Positions 27,785 to 37,333 are shown, counted from the stretch's first letter. The stretch is DNA of 64,000 nt from Pseudomonas jinjuensis (GCF_900103845.1 NZ_FNIJ01000010.1:1-64000), one strand, 5' to 3'. Notes: generated by a model not told the origin, from the sequence alone. Numbers and translations: made by a program.

Positions 27785-27887
27785 CTGACCGTCACAGGTC
27801 ATTGAAGCGCTGCCCCGGCAGCGCCACACTCGCGCCGCATGGGCCTCGGGCCCGACCGCAGACCACGTGATCCGGCCAGGAGGGACC

Positions 27888-29033
27888 ATGGAATTCGACA
27901 AACTGCTGCGACTCATGGTGGAAAAGGGCGCCTCCGACCTCTTCATCACCGCTGGCGTCGCCCCCTCGATGAAGATCAACGGCAAGATCCTGCCGGTCAC
28001 CAAGAACGCCCTCTCGCCGGAACAGACCCGCGAGACCGTGCTCTCGGTGATGAGCGAGCAGCAACGCCGCGAGTTCGCCGAGAACCACGAGTGCAACTTC
28101 GCCATCAGCGCCCGCGGCGTCGGCCGCTTCCGGGTCAGCGCCTTCTACCAGCGCAACCTGGTGGGCATGGTGCTGCGCCGCATCGAGACCAACATCCCGA
28201 CCATCGAAGAGCTGAAGCTGCCGGAAGTCCTCAAGAAGCTGGCGATGACCAAGCGCGGGCTGGTGATCTTCGTCGGCGCCACCGGCACCGGCAAGTCGAC
28301 CTCGCTGGCGGCGATGATCGGCTACCGCAACAAGCACTCCACCGGCCACATCATCTCCATCGAGGACCCGATCGAGTTCATCCACCAGCACCAGGGCTGC
28401 ATCGTCACCCAGCGCGAGGTGGGGCTGGACACCGACTCCTTCGAGACTGCCCTGAAGAACACCCTGCGCCAGGCGCCGGATGTCATCATGATCGGCGAAG
28501 TTCGCTCCCGCGAGACCATGGATCACGCCGTGGCCTTCGCCGAAACCGGCCACCTGTGCCTGGCCACCCTGCACGCCAACAACGCCAACCAGGCGCTGGA
28601 GCGGATCATCCACTTCTTCCCGGCCGACCGGCACGGCCAGGTGTGGATGGACCTGTCGCTGAACCTCAAGGCCATCGTCGCCCAGCAACTGGTGCCGACC
28701 CCGGACGGCAAGGGCCGCCGCGCGGTGATCGAGGTGCTGCTGAACACCCCGCTGGCCGCCGACCTGATCCGCAAGGGCGAGGTCCACGAACTCAAGCCGC
28801 TGATGAAGCGCTCCACCGAACAGGGCATGCAGACCTTCGACCAGGCGCTGTACCAGCTCTACGTCCAGGGCGAGATCACCTACGAGGACGCCCTGGCCTA
28901 CGCCGACTCGGCCAACGACCTGCGCCTGATGATCAAGCTCGGCTCGGAAACCGACGCCGACCACCTGACCAGCATGACCCAGGGCCTGACCCTGGAGCTC
29001 AACGAGGACGACCAGAACCGACGGCGGCGCTGA
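27888..29033 (+). CDS. pilU: PilT-dependent retraction ATPase PilU
   Basis: 381-residue paralogue of PilT that assists retraction under load. Walker A is GATGTGKST and Walker B IMIGEVRS; CLATLHANNANQA is the His box. It is longer at the C-terminus than PilT, ending in an acidic tail. CAGGAGGG lies 6 bp before the ATG at 27888; an ATG-less extension to 27867 is unnecessary. It lies 103 bp after pilT and ends at a strong terminator. Confidence 0.96.
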   Translation: MEFDKLLRLMVEKGASDLFITAGVAPSMKINGKILPVTKNALSPEQTRETVLSVMSEQQRREFAENHECNFAISARGVGRFRVSAFYQRNLVGMVLRRIETNIPTIEELKLPEVLKKLAMTKRGLVIFVGATGTGKSTSLAAMIGYRNKHSTGHIISIEDPIEFIHQHQGCIVTQREVGLDTDSFETALKNTLRQAPDVIMIGEVRSRETMDHAVAFAETGHLCLATLHANNANQALERIIHFFPADRHGQVWMDLSLNLKAIVAQQLVPTPDGKGRRAVIEVLLNTPLAADLIRKGEVHELKPLMKRSTEQGMQTFDQALYQLYVQGEITYEDALAYADSANDLRLMIKLGSETDADHLTSMTQGLTLELNEDDQNRRRR

Positions 29034-29044
29034 GTCATCCCCGG

Positions 29045-29069
29045 AGCCCGCCAACCGGCGGGCTTTTTC
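29045..29069 (+). terminator. rho-independent terminator after pilU
   Basis: An 8-bp perfect stem (AGCCCGCC / GGCGGGCT, loop AACC) is followed by TTTTTCT. The same 20-base core is used in the pyrC' terminator at 32.4 kb. Confidence 0.88.
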
Positions 29070-29136
29070 TTCCATCCTGTGGAAAACCCTGGCGCGCTTG
29101 TGGTCGAATCCCCGGGTTCCGGCAAAGGAGACATGC

Positions 29137-29541
29137 ATGAACGGCAATCACGACACCCACAGCAAGGCCATCGGCTACCTGCTCTGGCTCTTCGGCTTCA
29201 CCGGCTCGCACCGCTTCTACTACGGCCGGCCTGTCACCGGCACCATCTGGTTCTTCACCCTTGGCCTGTTCTTCATCGGCTGGATCATCGACCTGTTCCT
29301 CATCCCCTCGATGGACGACGCGGCCGACCTGCGCTATCGCAGCGGCGGCGTGGACTACAACGTCGCCTGGATCCTGCTGACCTTCCTCGGCGTGTTCGGC
29401 GTGCACCGCATGTACATGGGCAAGTGGCTCACCGGGATCATCTATCTGTTCACCGGCGGGCTGTTCCTGGTCGGCGTGCTCTACGACTTCTGGACCCTCA
29501 ACAGCCAGATATCCGAGCGCAACGTGCCGCAGCGGATCTGA
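29137..29541 (+). CDS. TM2-domain membrane protein with two repeats
   Basis: 134-residue membrane protein made of two TM2-like units. The first is GYLLWLFGFTGSHRFYYGR with a following helix; the second is WILLTFLGVFGVHRMYMGK. Each has a G-x-H-R-F/M-Y turn between two helices, giving four membrane segments. The function of bacterial TM2 proteins is poorly known. AAGGAG (29125-29130) suits the ATG at 29137 rather than the one four bases earlier. It stands alone between the pilU terminator and the cystathionine genes. Confidence 0.85.
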   Translation: MNGNHDTHSKAIGYLLWLFGFTGSHRFYYGRPVTGTIWFFTLGLFFIGWIIDLFLIPSMDDAADLRYRSGGVDYNVAWILLTFLGVFGVHRMYMGKWLTGIIYLFTGGLFLVGVLYDFWTLNSQISERNVPQRI

Positions 29542-29545
29542 GGGC

Positions 29546-29570
29546 GCCGGCCCGCTCCTGCGGGTTCGGC
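29546..29570 (+). terminator. possible hairpin terminator after the TM2 gene
   Basis: GCCG-g-CCCGC pairs with GCGGG-tt-CGGC around a TCCT loop 5 bp after the stop. No solid U-run follows, so the call is tentative. Confidence 0.4.
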
Positions 29571-29655
29571 ATACCTCGTTTCGTCGCGCCTTCCTGGCGG
29601 CATCGGCGGGGCCGGCCTATGGTGCAGACAGGCCTGCCTGCGCCGAGGTGACGAG

Positions 29656-31032
29656 ATGACCAACGATTCCCGCCCCGCTGTACTCGACCTGATCGGCAAC
29701 ACTCCGCTGGTCCGGGTCACCCGCTTCGATACCGGTCCCTGCACCCTGTTCCTCAAGCTCGAATCGCAGAACCCCGGCGGCTCCATCAAGGACCGCATCG
29801 GCGTGGCGATGATCGAGGCCGCCGAGCGCGACGGCCGACTGAAGCCCGGCGGCACCATAGTCGAGGCCACCGCCGGCAACACCGGCCTCGGCCTGGCGCT
29901 GGTCGGCCGCGCCAAGGGCTACCGGGTGGTGCTGGTGGTGCCGGACAAGATGTCCACCGAGAAGGTCCTGCACCTGAAGGCAATGGGCGCCGAGGTGCAT
30001 ATCACCCGCTCCGACGTCGGCAAGGGCCACCCGGAGTACTACCAGGACGTCGCCGCGCGGCTGGCGCGGGACATTCCCGATGCGTTCTTCTCCGACCAGT
30101 TCAACAACCCGGCCAACCCGCTGGCCCACGAGTGCAGCACCGCGCCGGAAATCTGGGCGCAGACCGCTCACGACCTGGACGCCATCGTCTGCGGCGTCGG
30201 CTCCGGCGGTACCCTCACCGGGCTGACCCGCTTCTTCCAGCGCGTGCAGCCGGAGCTGGAGTTCGTCCTGGCCGACCCGGTCGGCTCGGTGGTCGCCGAA
30301 TATTCCCGTTCCGGCACCCTGGGCACGCCGGGTTCCTGGGCGGTGGAGGGCATCGGCGAGGATTTCATCCCGACCATCACCGACCTCTCCAGCGTGCGCC
30401 ACGCCTATTCCATCAGCGACGAGGAAAGCTTCGCCCATTCCCGCGCCCTGCTGCAGGCCGAGGGGATTCCCGGCGGCTCGTCCACCGGCACCCTGCTGGC
30501 CGCCGCGCTGCGCTTCTGCCGCGAGCAGACCGAGCCGAAGCGGGTGGTCAGCTTCGTCTGCGATACCGGCACGCGCTACCTGTCGAAGATCTACAACGAC
30601 CAGTGGATGACCGACCAGGGCCTGCTGCAGCGCAAGACCTACGGCGACCTGCGCGACCTGATCGCGCGGCGCTTCGAGGACGGCCGGGTGGTCAGCGTCG
30701 GCCCCGACGACACCCTGCTCACCGCCTTCCAGCGCATGCGCCTGGCCGACGTCTCGCAGCTGCCGGTGCTGGAGGACGGCAAGCGGCTGGTCGGGGTGAT
30801 CGACGAGTCCGACATCCTGCTCGGCGTGCACAAGGGCGAATCGCATTTCCGCATGCCGGTCGCCAGCGCCATGAGCAGCGACCTGGAAACCCTGCCGCCG
30901 GGCGCCAGCCTGGCCGAGCTGGAGTCGGAGCTGGATCGCGGACTGGTGGCGATCATCGCCGATCAGACGGGCTTCCACGGGCTGATCACCCGCTTCGACC
31001 TGCTCAACCATCTGCGGAGAACCCTTGCATGA
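29656..31032 (+). CDS. cbs: cystathionine beta-synthase
   Basis: 458-residue fold-type II PLP enzyme that condenses serine and homocysteine to cystathionine in reverse transsulfuration. The PLP Lys lies in QNPGGSIKDRIG (about residue 41), and the phosphate loop is GSGGTLTG. The C-terminal 120 residues form a CBS-domain pair (VSVGPDDTLLTAFQRM ... LVGVIDESDILLG), a regulatory module. GAGGTGA precedes the ATG. Its stop overlaps the start of the gamma-lyase gene by 4 bp. PA0399 counterpart. Confidence 0.94.
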   Translation: MTNDSRPAVLDLIGNTPLVRVTRFDTGPCTLFLKLESQNPGGSIKDRIGVAMIEAAERDGRLKPGGTIVEATAGNTGLGLALVGRAKGYRVVLVVPDKMSTEKVLHLKAMGAEVHITRSDVGKGHPEYYQDVAARLARDIPDAFFSDQFNNPANPLAHECSTAPEIWAQTAHDLDAIVCGVGSGGTLTGLTRFFQRVQPELEFVLADPVGSVVAEYSRSGTLGTPGSWAVEGIGEDFIPTITDLSSVRHAYSISDEESFAHSRALLQAEGIPGGSSTGTLLAAALRFCREQTEPKRVVSFVCDTGTRYLSKIYNDQWMTDQGLLQRKTYGDLRDLIARRFEDGRVVSVGPDDTLLTAFQRMRLADVSQLPVLEDGKRLVGVIDESDILLGVHKGESHFRMPVASAMSSDLETLPPGASLAELESELDRGLVAIIADQTGFHGLITRFDLLNHLRRTLA

Positions 31033-32204
31033 GCCAGCACGATTCAACCGCCGGACGGGGCTTCGCCACCCGCGTGATCCATGCCGGGCAGTCGCCCGAC
31101 CCGTCCACCGGCGCGCTGATGCCGCCGATCTACGCCAACTCCACCTACGCCCAGGAAAGCCCCGGCGTGCACAAGGGACTGGACTACGGCCGCTCGCACA
31201 ACCCCACGCGCTGGGCGCTGGAGCGCTGCGTGGCGGACCTGGAAGGCGGCACCCAGGCGTTCGCCTTCGCCTCCGGGCTGGCGAGCATCGCCGCGGTGCT
31301 GGAGCTGCTCGACGCCGGCTCGCACATCGTCTCCGGCAACGACCTCTACGGCGGCACCTTCCGCCTGTTCGAGCGGGTGCGCCGGCGCAGCGCCGGGCAC
31401 CGCTTCAGCTTCGTCGACCTGGCCGACCCCGCCGCGCTGGAGGCGGCGCTGCAGCCGGACACGCGGATGGTCTGGGTGGAAACGCCGAGCAACCCGCTGC
31501 TGCGCCTGACCGACCTGGAAGCCGTGGCGCGCACCTGCCGCCAGCGCGGGATCATCTGCGTGGCCGACAACACCTTCGCCAGCCCGTGGATCCAGCGCCC
31601 GCTGGAGCTGGGCTTCGACATCGTGGTGCACTCCACTACCAAGTACATCAACGGCCACTCCGACGTGATCGGCGGCATCGCCGTGGTCGGCCAGAATGCC
31701 GAGCTGCGCGAACGCCTGGGCTTCCTGCAGAACTCGGTAGGTTCCATCTCCGGCCCGTTCGATGCCTTCCTCACCCTGCGCGGGGTGAAGACCCTGGCGC
31801 TGCGCATGGAACGCCACTGCAGCAACGCCCTCGACCTGGCGCGCTGGCTGGAAGCCCAGCCGCAGGTGGCGCGGGTCCACTATCCGGGACTGGAGTCGCA
31901 CCCGCAGCACGAGCTGGCCCGACGGCAGATGCATGGCTTCGGCGGGATGATCTCCCTGGAACTGCGCGGCGACCTGGACGGCACCCGGCGCTTCCTGGAA
32001 AGCGTGCGCATCTTCGCCCTGGCGGAAAGCCTGGGCGGGGTGGAAAGCCTGATCGAACACCCGGCGATCATGACCCACGCCAGCATCCCGGCCGAAACCC
32101 GCGCCGAGCTGGGCATCGGCGATACGCTGGTGCGACTGTCGGTGGGGGTGGAGGACGTCGAGGACCTGCGTGCCGATCTGGCGCAGGCGTTGGGGAATGT
32201 CTGA
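31029..32204 (+). CDS. cystathionine gamma-lyase
   Basis: 391-residue Cys/Met-metabolism PLP enzyme. The PLP Lys is in HSTTKYINGHSDVIGG. YGRSHNPTRWALE and ETPSNPLLRLTDL are family signatures. With the preceding synthase it completes homocysteine-to-cysteine conversion, cleaving cystathionine to cysteine, 2-oxobutyrate and ammonia. Close relatives include cystathionine gamma-synthase and beta-lyase; the operon with a beta-synthase favours the lyase. The frame is open far upstream, but the 4-bp ATGA overlap marks the real start. PA0400 counterpart. Confidence 0.93.
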   Translation: MSQHDSTAGRGFATRVIHAGQSPDPSTGALMPPIYANSTYAQESPGVHKGLDYGRSHNPTRWALERCVADLEGGTQAFAFASGLASIAAVLELLDAGSHIVSGNDLYGGTFRLFERVRRRSAGHRFSFVDLADPAALEAALQPDTRMVWVETPSNPLLRLTDLEAVARTCRQRGIICVADNTFASPWIQRPLELGFDIVVHSTTKYINGHSDVIGGIAVVGQNAELRERLGFLQNSVGSISGPFDAFLTLRGVKTLALRMERHCSNALDLARWLEAQPQVARVHYPGLESHPQHELARRQMHGFGGMISLELRGDLDGTRRFLESVRIFALAESLGGVESLIEHPAIMTHASIPAETRAELGIGDTLVRLSVGVEDVEDLRADLAQALGNV

Positions 32205-32228
32205 ACAGGGCGCGAGAGGAAAACTGAT

Positions 32229-32315
32229 GTAGGGCGAATGAAGCGGAACGCTTCATCCGCCGCTGGCGCCGCGCCGATGTGTCGGTGGATAACGCTGGCG
32301 CGTTATGCACCCTAC
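32229..32315. repeat. 87-bp GTAGGG...CCCTAC element (REPIN-like)
   Basis: Intact copy. It has a GTAGGG head, left hairpin GGCGaATGAAGCG/CGCTTCATcCGCC, a variable middle, right hairpin GGTGgATAACGC/GCGTTATgCACC and an inverted CCCTAC end. Length equals the 51738 copy exactly. It lies between cystathionine gamma-lyase and pyrC'. Confidence 0.85.
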
Positions 32316-32321
32316 GAAACT

Positions 32322-32360
32322 GTTCGCGAGCAAGCTCTTGTGTAGGGCCATGCCCGCGAC
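32322..32360. repeat. degenerate REP halves
   Basis: TTCGCGAGCAAGCTC (32323-32337) is part of a GAGC-stem REP that has lost its CTAC end. GTAGGGCCATGCCCGCGAC (32342-32360) is a GGGC-stem REP missing four bases of its head region. Both are remnants next to the intact 87-bp element. Confidence 0.6.
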
Positions 32361-32368
32361 CCCGATAA

Positions 32369-32400
32369 TGAAGAAGCCCGCCAACCGGCGGGCTTCTTCA
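32369..32400. terminator. bidirectional terminator between the cystathionine lyase gene and pyrC'
   Basis: A perfect 14-bp stem TGAAGAAGCCCGCC / GGCGGGCTTCTTCA with loop AACC lies 12 bp after the pyrC' stop. It can fold on either strand between these convergent genes. Its core equals the pilU terminator. Confidence 0.8.
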
Positions 32401-32412
32401 TGGGGGCCGCGC

Positions 32413-33684
32413 TCAGCCCTCGTAGGTCACATGCCCATCCATCAGCGTGTAACGCACGCTGCCCGGCAGGCAGTGGCCGAGGAACGGGCAGTTCTGCCCG
32501 CGCGACAGCCAGCTTTCGCCGGCCAGGGTGGAGCCTTCGGGGTCGAACAGCACGATGTCCGCCGCCTGGCCGGCCGCCAGCTGGCCCGCGGGCAGGCGCA
32601 GGGCGCTGGCCGGGCCGTGGCTGAGCCGGGCGATCAGGGTCGGCAGGTCGAGCAGGCCGTCCTGCACCAGGGTCATGGCCAGCGGCAGCAGCAGTTCGAC
32701 GCTGCTGATGCCTGGCTCGGTGGCGGCGAAGGGCGCGTTCTTGGCGTCCGCCTCGTGCGGCTGGTGGTGGCTGGCGATGGCCTGGATCACGCCGCTCTTC
32801 ACCGCTTCGCGCAGCGCCTCGCGGTCGGCCAGGGTGCGCAGCGGCGGCTGCACGTGGTACAGGCTGGAGAAGTCGCGCAGCGCCTCGTCGGTGAGGATCA
32901 GCTGGTACAGCGCGACGTCGGCGGTCACCGGCAGGCCGCGTTGCTGGGCGCGGGCGATCAGCTCGACGCCACGGGCGCTGGTCAGCTGGCTGAAATGCGC
33001 GCGCACGCCGGCCTGTTCCACCAGCAGCAGGTTGCGCGTCAGGGCCACGGTCTCGGCGGTTTCCGGGATGCCGGCCAGGCCGCGGAAACTGGCGGTCGGG
33101 CCGTCGTGGGCGAGGCCGCCTTCGGCGAGTTCGGGGTCCTGGGAGGTGAACACCACGGTCAGGTCGAAGGTCGCCGCGTACTCCAGCGAGCGCAGCAGGA
33201 CGCGGTTGCTGGCCATCGGCGCCAGGCCGTTGGTGAAGGCCACGCAGCCGGTGTCGCGCAGGGCGGCCAGCTCGGAGAGCTGCTCGCCGGCGAGGTTGCG
33301 GGTCAGCGCGCCGACCGGGAAGACCTTGGTGTTGCCGGCCTCGCGGGCGCGGTCGAGGATCAGCTCGGCCACCGCCGGGGTGTCCAGCACCGGTTTGGTC
33401 TGCGGCGGGCAGCACAGGCTGGTGACACCGCCGGCCGCGGCGGCCAGGGTTTCGCTGTCGATGTTGCCCTTGCGGCTGTAGCCCGGCTCGCGCAGGGCGA
33501 CGTTCAGGTCGACCAGCCCGGGAGCGGCGACCAGCCCGGCGGCGTCGATCGTCCGTGCCGCAGTGAAGCCCGCGGGCGCGGCGCCGATGGCGGCGACCTT
33601 GCCGGCCTCGACATGGATGTCGGCGATCCGGTCCAGGCCGCTGGCCGGATCGATGATGCGGGCGCCTCGGATGCTGATGGTCAT
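32413..33684 (-). CDS. pyrC': inactive dihydroorotase-like PyrC'
   Basis: 423-residue dihydroorotase homologue. The zinc-binding HxH near the N-terminus of active enzymes is replaced: here the segment reads [11 protein letters not shown], so both His are gone. In Pseudomonas, PyrC' is a non-catalytic partner needed to assemble the dodecameric aspartate transcarbamoylase with PyrB; a separate pyrC makes dihydroorotate. The ATG at 33684 overlaps the pyrB stop by 4 bp, matching the coupled pyrBC' arrangement. A bidirectional hairpin follows. Confidence 0.94.
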   Translation of the reverse strand: MTISIRGARIIDPASGLDRIADIHVEAGKVAAIGAAPAGFTAARTIDAAGLVAAPGLVDLNVALREPGYSRKGNIDSETLAAAAGGVTSLCCPPQTKPVLDTPAVAELILDRAREAGNTKVFPVGALTRNLAGEQLSELAALRDTGCVAFTNGLAPMASNRVLLRSLEYAATFDLTVVFTSQDPELAEGGLAHDGPTASFRGLAGIPETAETVALTRNLLLVEQAGVRAHFSQLTSARGVELIARAQQRGLPVTADVALYQLILTDEALRDFSSLYHVQPPLRTLADREALREAVKSGVIQAIASHHQPHEADAKNAPFAATEPGISSVELLLPLAMTLVQDGLLDLPTLIARLSHGPASALRLPAGQLAAGQAADIVLFDPEGSTLAGESWLSRGQNCPFLGHCLPGSVRYTLMDGHVTYEG

Positions 33685-34688
33685 TCGGCGTCCTCCTGTT
33701 GTTCGATCTGGCGTTGCGCGTTCTGGCCGCTCATGGCCATGGACAGCACCGCCATGCGCACGGCGATGCCATAGGTCACCTGGTTGAGGATCACCGACTG
33801 GCTGCCGTCGGCGACCGCCGATTCGATTTCCACGCCGCGGTTGATCGGCCCCGGATGCATGACGATGGCGTCCGGTTTGGCCAGTTTCAGGCGTTTTTCG
33901 GTGAGGCCGTAGAGCTTGAAGAACTCCCCTTCGCTGGGCAGCAGGCCGCCCTGCATGCGCTCGCGCTGCAGGCGCAGCATGATCACCACGTCGACGTCCT
34001 TCAGGCCTTCGTCGGCGTTGGTGAACACGCGCACGCCGTATTCCTGCTCCAGCCCTGTGGGCAGCAGGGTGCGCGGCGCGACCACGCGGATGTCCGGGCA
34101 GCCGAGGGTCTTCAGGGCGATCATGTTCGAGCGCGCCACGCGCGAGTGCAGGATGTCGCCGACGATGGCCACCGAGAGTTTGGTGAAGTCGCCCTTGTGC
34201 CGGCGGATGGTGAGCATGTCGAGCATGCCCTGGGTCGGGTGGCCGTGGCGGCCATCGCCGCCGTTGATCACCGCCACGTTGGGGCTGACGTGCTCGGCGA
34301 TGAAGTGCGCGGCACCGGAGTCGCTGTGGCGCACCACGAACATGTCGGCGGCCATCGCTTCCAGGTTGCGCAGGGTGTCGGTCAGCGTCTCGCCCTTGCT
34401 GGTGGAGGAGGTGGAGACGTTGAGGGTGATGACGTCGGCGGACAGGCGCTTGGCCGCCAGTTCGAAGGTGGTGCGGGTGCGCGTGGAGTTCTCGAAGAAC
34501 ACGTTGCACACCGTCTTGCCGCGCAGCAGCGGGACTTTCTTCACCGCGCGGGCGCCGACTTCGAGGAAGGAGTCGGCGGTGTCGAGGATTTCCGTGAGCA
34601 GCTCGCGGGGCAGACCGTCGAGCGAGAGGAAGTGGCACAGCTGGCCCTGGTCGTTGAGCTGCAGCGGGCGCTTGGCGTCGTTCGGCAT
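33681..34688 (-). CDS. pyrB: aspartate carbamoyltransferase catalytic chain
   Basis: 335-residue ATCase that joins carbamoyl phosphate and aspartate in pyrimidine synthesis. The carbamoyl-phosphate motif [13 protein letters not shown] and the later [12 protein letters not shown] are conserved. In pseudomonads the PyrB N-terminus takes part in nucleotide regulation. It lies between pyrR (41 bp upstream) and the overlapping pyrC'. The start [11 protein letters not shown] fits the family length; an open extension to 35258 overlaps pyrR and is a shadow. Confidence 0.96.
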   Translation of the reverse strand: MPNDAKRPLQLNDQGQLCHFLSLDGLPRELLTEILDTADSFLEVGARAVKKVPLLRGKTVCNVFFENSTRTRTTFELAAKRLSADVITLNVSTSSTSKGETLTDTLRNLEAMAADMFVVRHSDSGAAHFIAEHVSPNVAVINGGDGRHGHPTQGMLDMLTIRRHKGDFTKLSVAIVGDILHSRVARSNMIALKTLGCPDIRVVAPRTLLPTGLEQEYGVRVFTNADEGLKDVDVVIMLRLQRERMQGGLLPSEGEFFKLYGLTEKRLKLAKPDAIVMHPGPINRGVEIESAVADGSQSVILNQVTYGIAVRMAVLSMAMSGQNAQRQIEQQEDAE

Positions 34689-34729
34689 GGGGCAGGCCCT
34701 GAAGTTTTGGGAAGTGAGGGTGCGCGCGA

Positions 34730-35239
34730 TCAGAGCGCGCCGATTACGGTGCGCTCCAGGGTCAATGGTGCGGGACCGCGCAATTTTACCCGTTCGTTGC
34801 GGGCGAGCGACAGGGTCTGGCCGACCACGTCGGGGCGGATCGGCAGTTCGCGGGCGTTCAGGTCGACCAGGCAGACCAGGGTCACGCTGGCCGGGCGGCC
34901 GTAGTCGAACAGCTCGTTGAGCGCCGCGCGTATGGTGCGCCCGCTCATCAGCACGTCGTCCACCAGCACCAGGTGCTGGCCGTCGATCTCGAACGGCAGC
35001 TCGGACGGGCGCACCTGCGGGTGCAGGCCGCTCTGGGTGAAGTCGTCGCGGTAGAAGGAGACGTCGAGGATGCCGAGGACTTCCTCGCTGTGCAGTTCCT
35101 TGAGCAGGGCCTGGGCAACCCAGATGCCGCCGGTGTGGATGCCGACGAAGCGCGGCGAGTCGATGTCGCGTTCGGCGAGATGGTTGCGCAGGTCGGTGGC
35201 CATGCGCGGCAGGAGTTCGGCGGGGCTGGGCAGGGTCAT
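34730..35239 (-). CDS. pyrR: PyrR bifunctional regulator / uracil phosphoribosyltransferase
   Basis: 169-residue phosphoribosyltransferase-fold protein. The PRPP motif [18 protein letters not shown] is at about residues 90-107. In Gram-positives PyrR binds pyr mRNA at attenuators. In Pseudomonas it heads pyrR-pyrB-pyrC' and influences pyr expression, with or without UPRTase activity. I saw no convincing anti-terminator hairpin pair in the short pyrR-pyrB gap. GGAGAT lies just upstream of the ATG. Confidence 0.93.
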   Translation of the reverse strand: MTLPSPAELLPRMATDLRNHLAERDIDSPRFVGIHTGGIWVAQALLKELHSEEVLGILDVSFYRDDFTQSGLHPQVRPSELPFEIDGQHLVLVDDVLMSGRTIRAALNELFDYGRPASVTLVCLVDLNARELPIRPDVVGQTLSLARNERVKLRGPAPLTLERTVIGAL

Positions 35240-35337
35240 GACATCTCCTGAAGATCATCGGGGGCCGGCTGGACCGGCCAGAAAAGTCTAGGGTCCGGCA
35301 AGCTTAGCGGCTTTCCCGTGACGGACGCTGCCACGGA

Positions 35338-35763
35338 TCAGCCGCCGCAGTGTTCGGCCAGCCAGCCTTCCAGCAGCAGGGCGGCGGCCAGGGCATCGAC
35401 CGGGCGCTCGCGGTAGCCGTCGCGCTGGCCCTGGGCGAGCCGTTCGCCCTTGGCCGCGTAGGTGGTCAGGCGCTCGTCGTGGGTATGCACCGGCAGGTTG
35501 AAGCGGCCGTGCAGGCGGCGGGCGAACTTCTCGGCGCGCTCGCTCATCTCGCTGGGCGTGCCGTCCATGTTCAGCGGCAGGCCGACGACGATGGCGTCCG
35601 GCTGCCATTCGCGGATCAGCGCTTCCACGCGGTTCCAGTCCGGCGTGCCGTTCTGCGCCTTGAGCACGCACAGTTCGCGGGCCTGGCCGGTGACCGCCTG
35701 GCCCACGGCGACGCCGATCTGCTTCGTGCCGTAGTCGAAGCCGAGGAGCAGGCGCGGCGCCAT
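35338..35763 (-). CDS. ruvX: RuvX/YqgF RNase H-fold nuclease
   Basis: 141-residue YqgF-family protein, a putative Holliday-junction resolvase that also acts in pre-16S rRNA 5'-end processing. The N-terminal LLGFDYGTKQIGVAVG carries the first catalytic Asp. VVGLPLNMDGT and the C-terminal DALAAALLLEGWL hold the others. Its ATG shares one base with the algH stop (TGATG). The algH-ruvX pairing is widely conserved. Confidence 0.94.
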   Translation of the reverse strand: MAPRLLLGFDYGTKQIGVAVGQAVTGQARELCVLKAQNGTPDWNRVEALIREWQPDAIVVGLPLNMDGTPSEMSERAEKFARRLHGRFNLPVHTHDERLTTYAAKGERLAQGQRDGYRERPVDALAAALLLEGWLAEHCGG

Positions 35764-36329
35764 CAGGCGTGTCCGGCCTGGGCGGTGAGCAGGGCGAGGT
35801 TGATGCCGAGGCGTTCGGCGGCGGCGGCGAGGCGCCCTTCGGCGGGGATGTCGAAGAGCACCGTGGGGTCGGCGGGGCAGGTCAGCCAGGCGTTGTCGGT
35901 GAGCTCCGCTTCCAGCTGCCCGGCATCCCAGCCGGCATAGCCGAGGGTGATCAGGCTCTTTTCCGGGCCGCTGCCGTCGGCGATGGCGAACAGCACGTCC
36001 TGGGAGGTGGAGAGGGCCAGGTCGCCCAGTTCCAGGGTGGCCTGGAAACGCTGGCCGGCCGGATGCAGGACGAAACCGCGGTCGGTCTGCACCGGGCCGC
36101 CGGTGTAGATGGCCATCGACTGGCAGCGCGCCGGCGGCAGTTCGTCCGGGCGCAGCTGTTCGAGCACGTCGCTGAGGGTGAGGCCGCTGGGACGGTTGAT
36201 CACCAGGCCCATGGCGCCCTGTTCGTTGTGCTCGACCAGGTAGGTCACCGTCTGGGCGAAGTTCGGGTCCGCCATGTGCGGCATGGCGATCAGGAAATGA
36301 TTCTTCAGGTAGGTGGGGGCGCTGTTCAT
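35763..36329 (-). CDS. algH: AlgH/YqgE-family protein (UPF0301)
   Basis: 188-residue UPF0301 protein. Conserved segments are HFLIAMPHMADPNFAQTV, GAMGLVINRPSG and IYTGGPVQTDRGFVLH. It was first linked to alginate regulation in P. aeruginosa; its molecular function remains unclear. The start MNSAPTYLKNHF is chosen because family members begin there. It is coupled to ruvX and follows tonB3 by 110 bp. Confidence 0.93.
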   Translation of the reverse strand: MNSAPTYLKNHFLIAMPHMADPNFAQTVTYLVEHNEQGAMGLVINRPSGLTLSDVLEQLRPDELPPARCQSMAIYTGGPVQTDRGFVLHPAGQRFQATLELGDLALSTSQDVLFAIADGSGPEKSLITLGYAGWDAGQLEAELTDNAWLTCPADPTVLFDIPAEGRLAAAAERLGINLALLTAQAGHA

Positions 36330-36439
36330 GACCGTTAGTTTCAAGCTTCGGGTGGCGGCCTGCAAGCACCGGCCTGCTGGCCTCGGATTCATGGGACGGG
36401 CCGCACAGCTACAGCTTGGCGGCTATGCGGGGTGCCGCT

Positions 36440-37333
36440 TCATCGACTCGACAGGCGGTCGCCGGGCTCGAAGCGCCAGGTGCGGACGATCTCCAGGCGG
36501 TCGATGTCGGACAGGTCGCCGCTGAACGGGGCGAAGGGCGCGGCCAGGCGCACGATGCGCTGGGCGGCCTGGTCGAGCAGCGGCTGGCCGGAGGATTCCA
36601 GCACCTGCACTTCATAGAGGGAACCGTCGCGGTTGATCGACACCAGCAGCCGCAGGCTGCCGTAGATGCGCTGGCGGCGGGCCTCGTCGGGGTAGTTGAG
36701 GTTGCCGATGCGCTCGATCTTCTTGCGCCACTCCTCCTTGTACCAGGCGCCCTTGTCGCGCATGGTCGAGGCGGCGCTGAGGCGGTGGATGCGCGGGCGC
36801 TTGGCGTAGGCCTGGCGCTCGCGGGCGAGGTCCGCCTCGAGGCTGGAGATTTCCGCCGACAGCTGGCTGGCGTCGAACTGCGGCGCCGGTTTGGCGACCG
36901 GCTCGGCCTTCGGCTTCTGCGGCTTGGCCTGGACCTTCTGCTGCTTCGGCGTGCGGGTCGCCACCGCGGTCTTCGGCGCTTCCGGCGCGCTGGCCTGCTT
37001 CGGCGTCTGCGGCGGCGCGACCTTCTTCACCTCGGTGTCCTGGAACGGCGCCTTCTCGGTGGTCTTGGGGATCGCCTTGTGTTCCAGCGTGCCGCTGCCC
37101 TGCTGGTTCATCTGCGCGGCGAAGTCGGCCTTTTCCGGCGCCTTTTCGCTCTTGAAGGTGGCGAGGGTGACTTCCAGGCTCTTGCTGATCTGGTTCGGGT
37201 GGGGCATGGAAAAGCCCACGCCGAGGAGCAGGGCAACGTGCAGGATGGCCGCGACGAACAGCGTGAAACCCAGCCGGTCCGCCGGCCGGACGCCGGAGGA
37301 CACGGGGAAGTCGGTGAAGGTCGCAGCACTCAT
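36440..37333 (-). CDS. tonB3: TonB-family protein TonB3
   Basis: 297-residue TonB homologue. A single N-terminal transmembrane anchor (about 22-42, LGFTLFVAAILHVALLLGVGF) is followed by a Lys/Pro/Gln-rich periplasmic spacer (60-150). A charged helical stretch follows, then the C-terminal TonB domain (about 205-290, YPDEARRQRIYGSLRLLVSI). It transmits proton-motive force through the periplasm. The PA0406 counterpart is needed for normal twitching and pilus assembly. It lies between gshB and algH on the same strand. Confidence 0.93.
   Translation of the reverse strand: MSAATFTDFPVSSGVRPADRLGFTLFVAAILHVALLLGVGFSMPHPNQISKSLEVTLATFKSEKAPEKADFAAQMNQQGSGTLEHKAIPKTTEKAPFQDTEVKKVAPPQTPKQASAPEAPKTAVATRTPKQQKVQAKPQKPKAEPVAKPAPQFDASQLSAEISSLEADLARERQAYAKRPRIHRLSAASTMRDKGAWYKEEWRKKIERIGNLNYPDEARRQRIYGSLRLLVSINRDGSLYEVQVLESSGQPLLDQAAQRIVRLAAPFAPFSGDLSDIDRLEIVRTWRFEPGDRLSSR

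Noticed and set aside
30132..31028. Apparent 300-residue N-terminal extension of cystathionine gamma-lyase
   Set aside because: It is the second frame of the beta-synthase gene; the lyase begins at the ATGA overlap.
32413..33684. Dihydroorotase with damaged active site as a pseudogene
   Set aside because: Loss of the HxH metal motif is the known state of PyrC' in Pseudomonas, where it is structural for PyrB; the gene is otherwise full length.
33684..34638. Possible pyrC' fusion extending upstream through pyrB
   Set aside because: The frame is open but Arg/His-rich; the ATG overlapping the pyrB stop gives the exact family length, so PyrC' starts at 33684.
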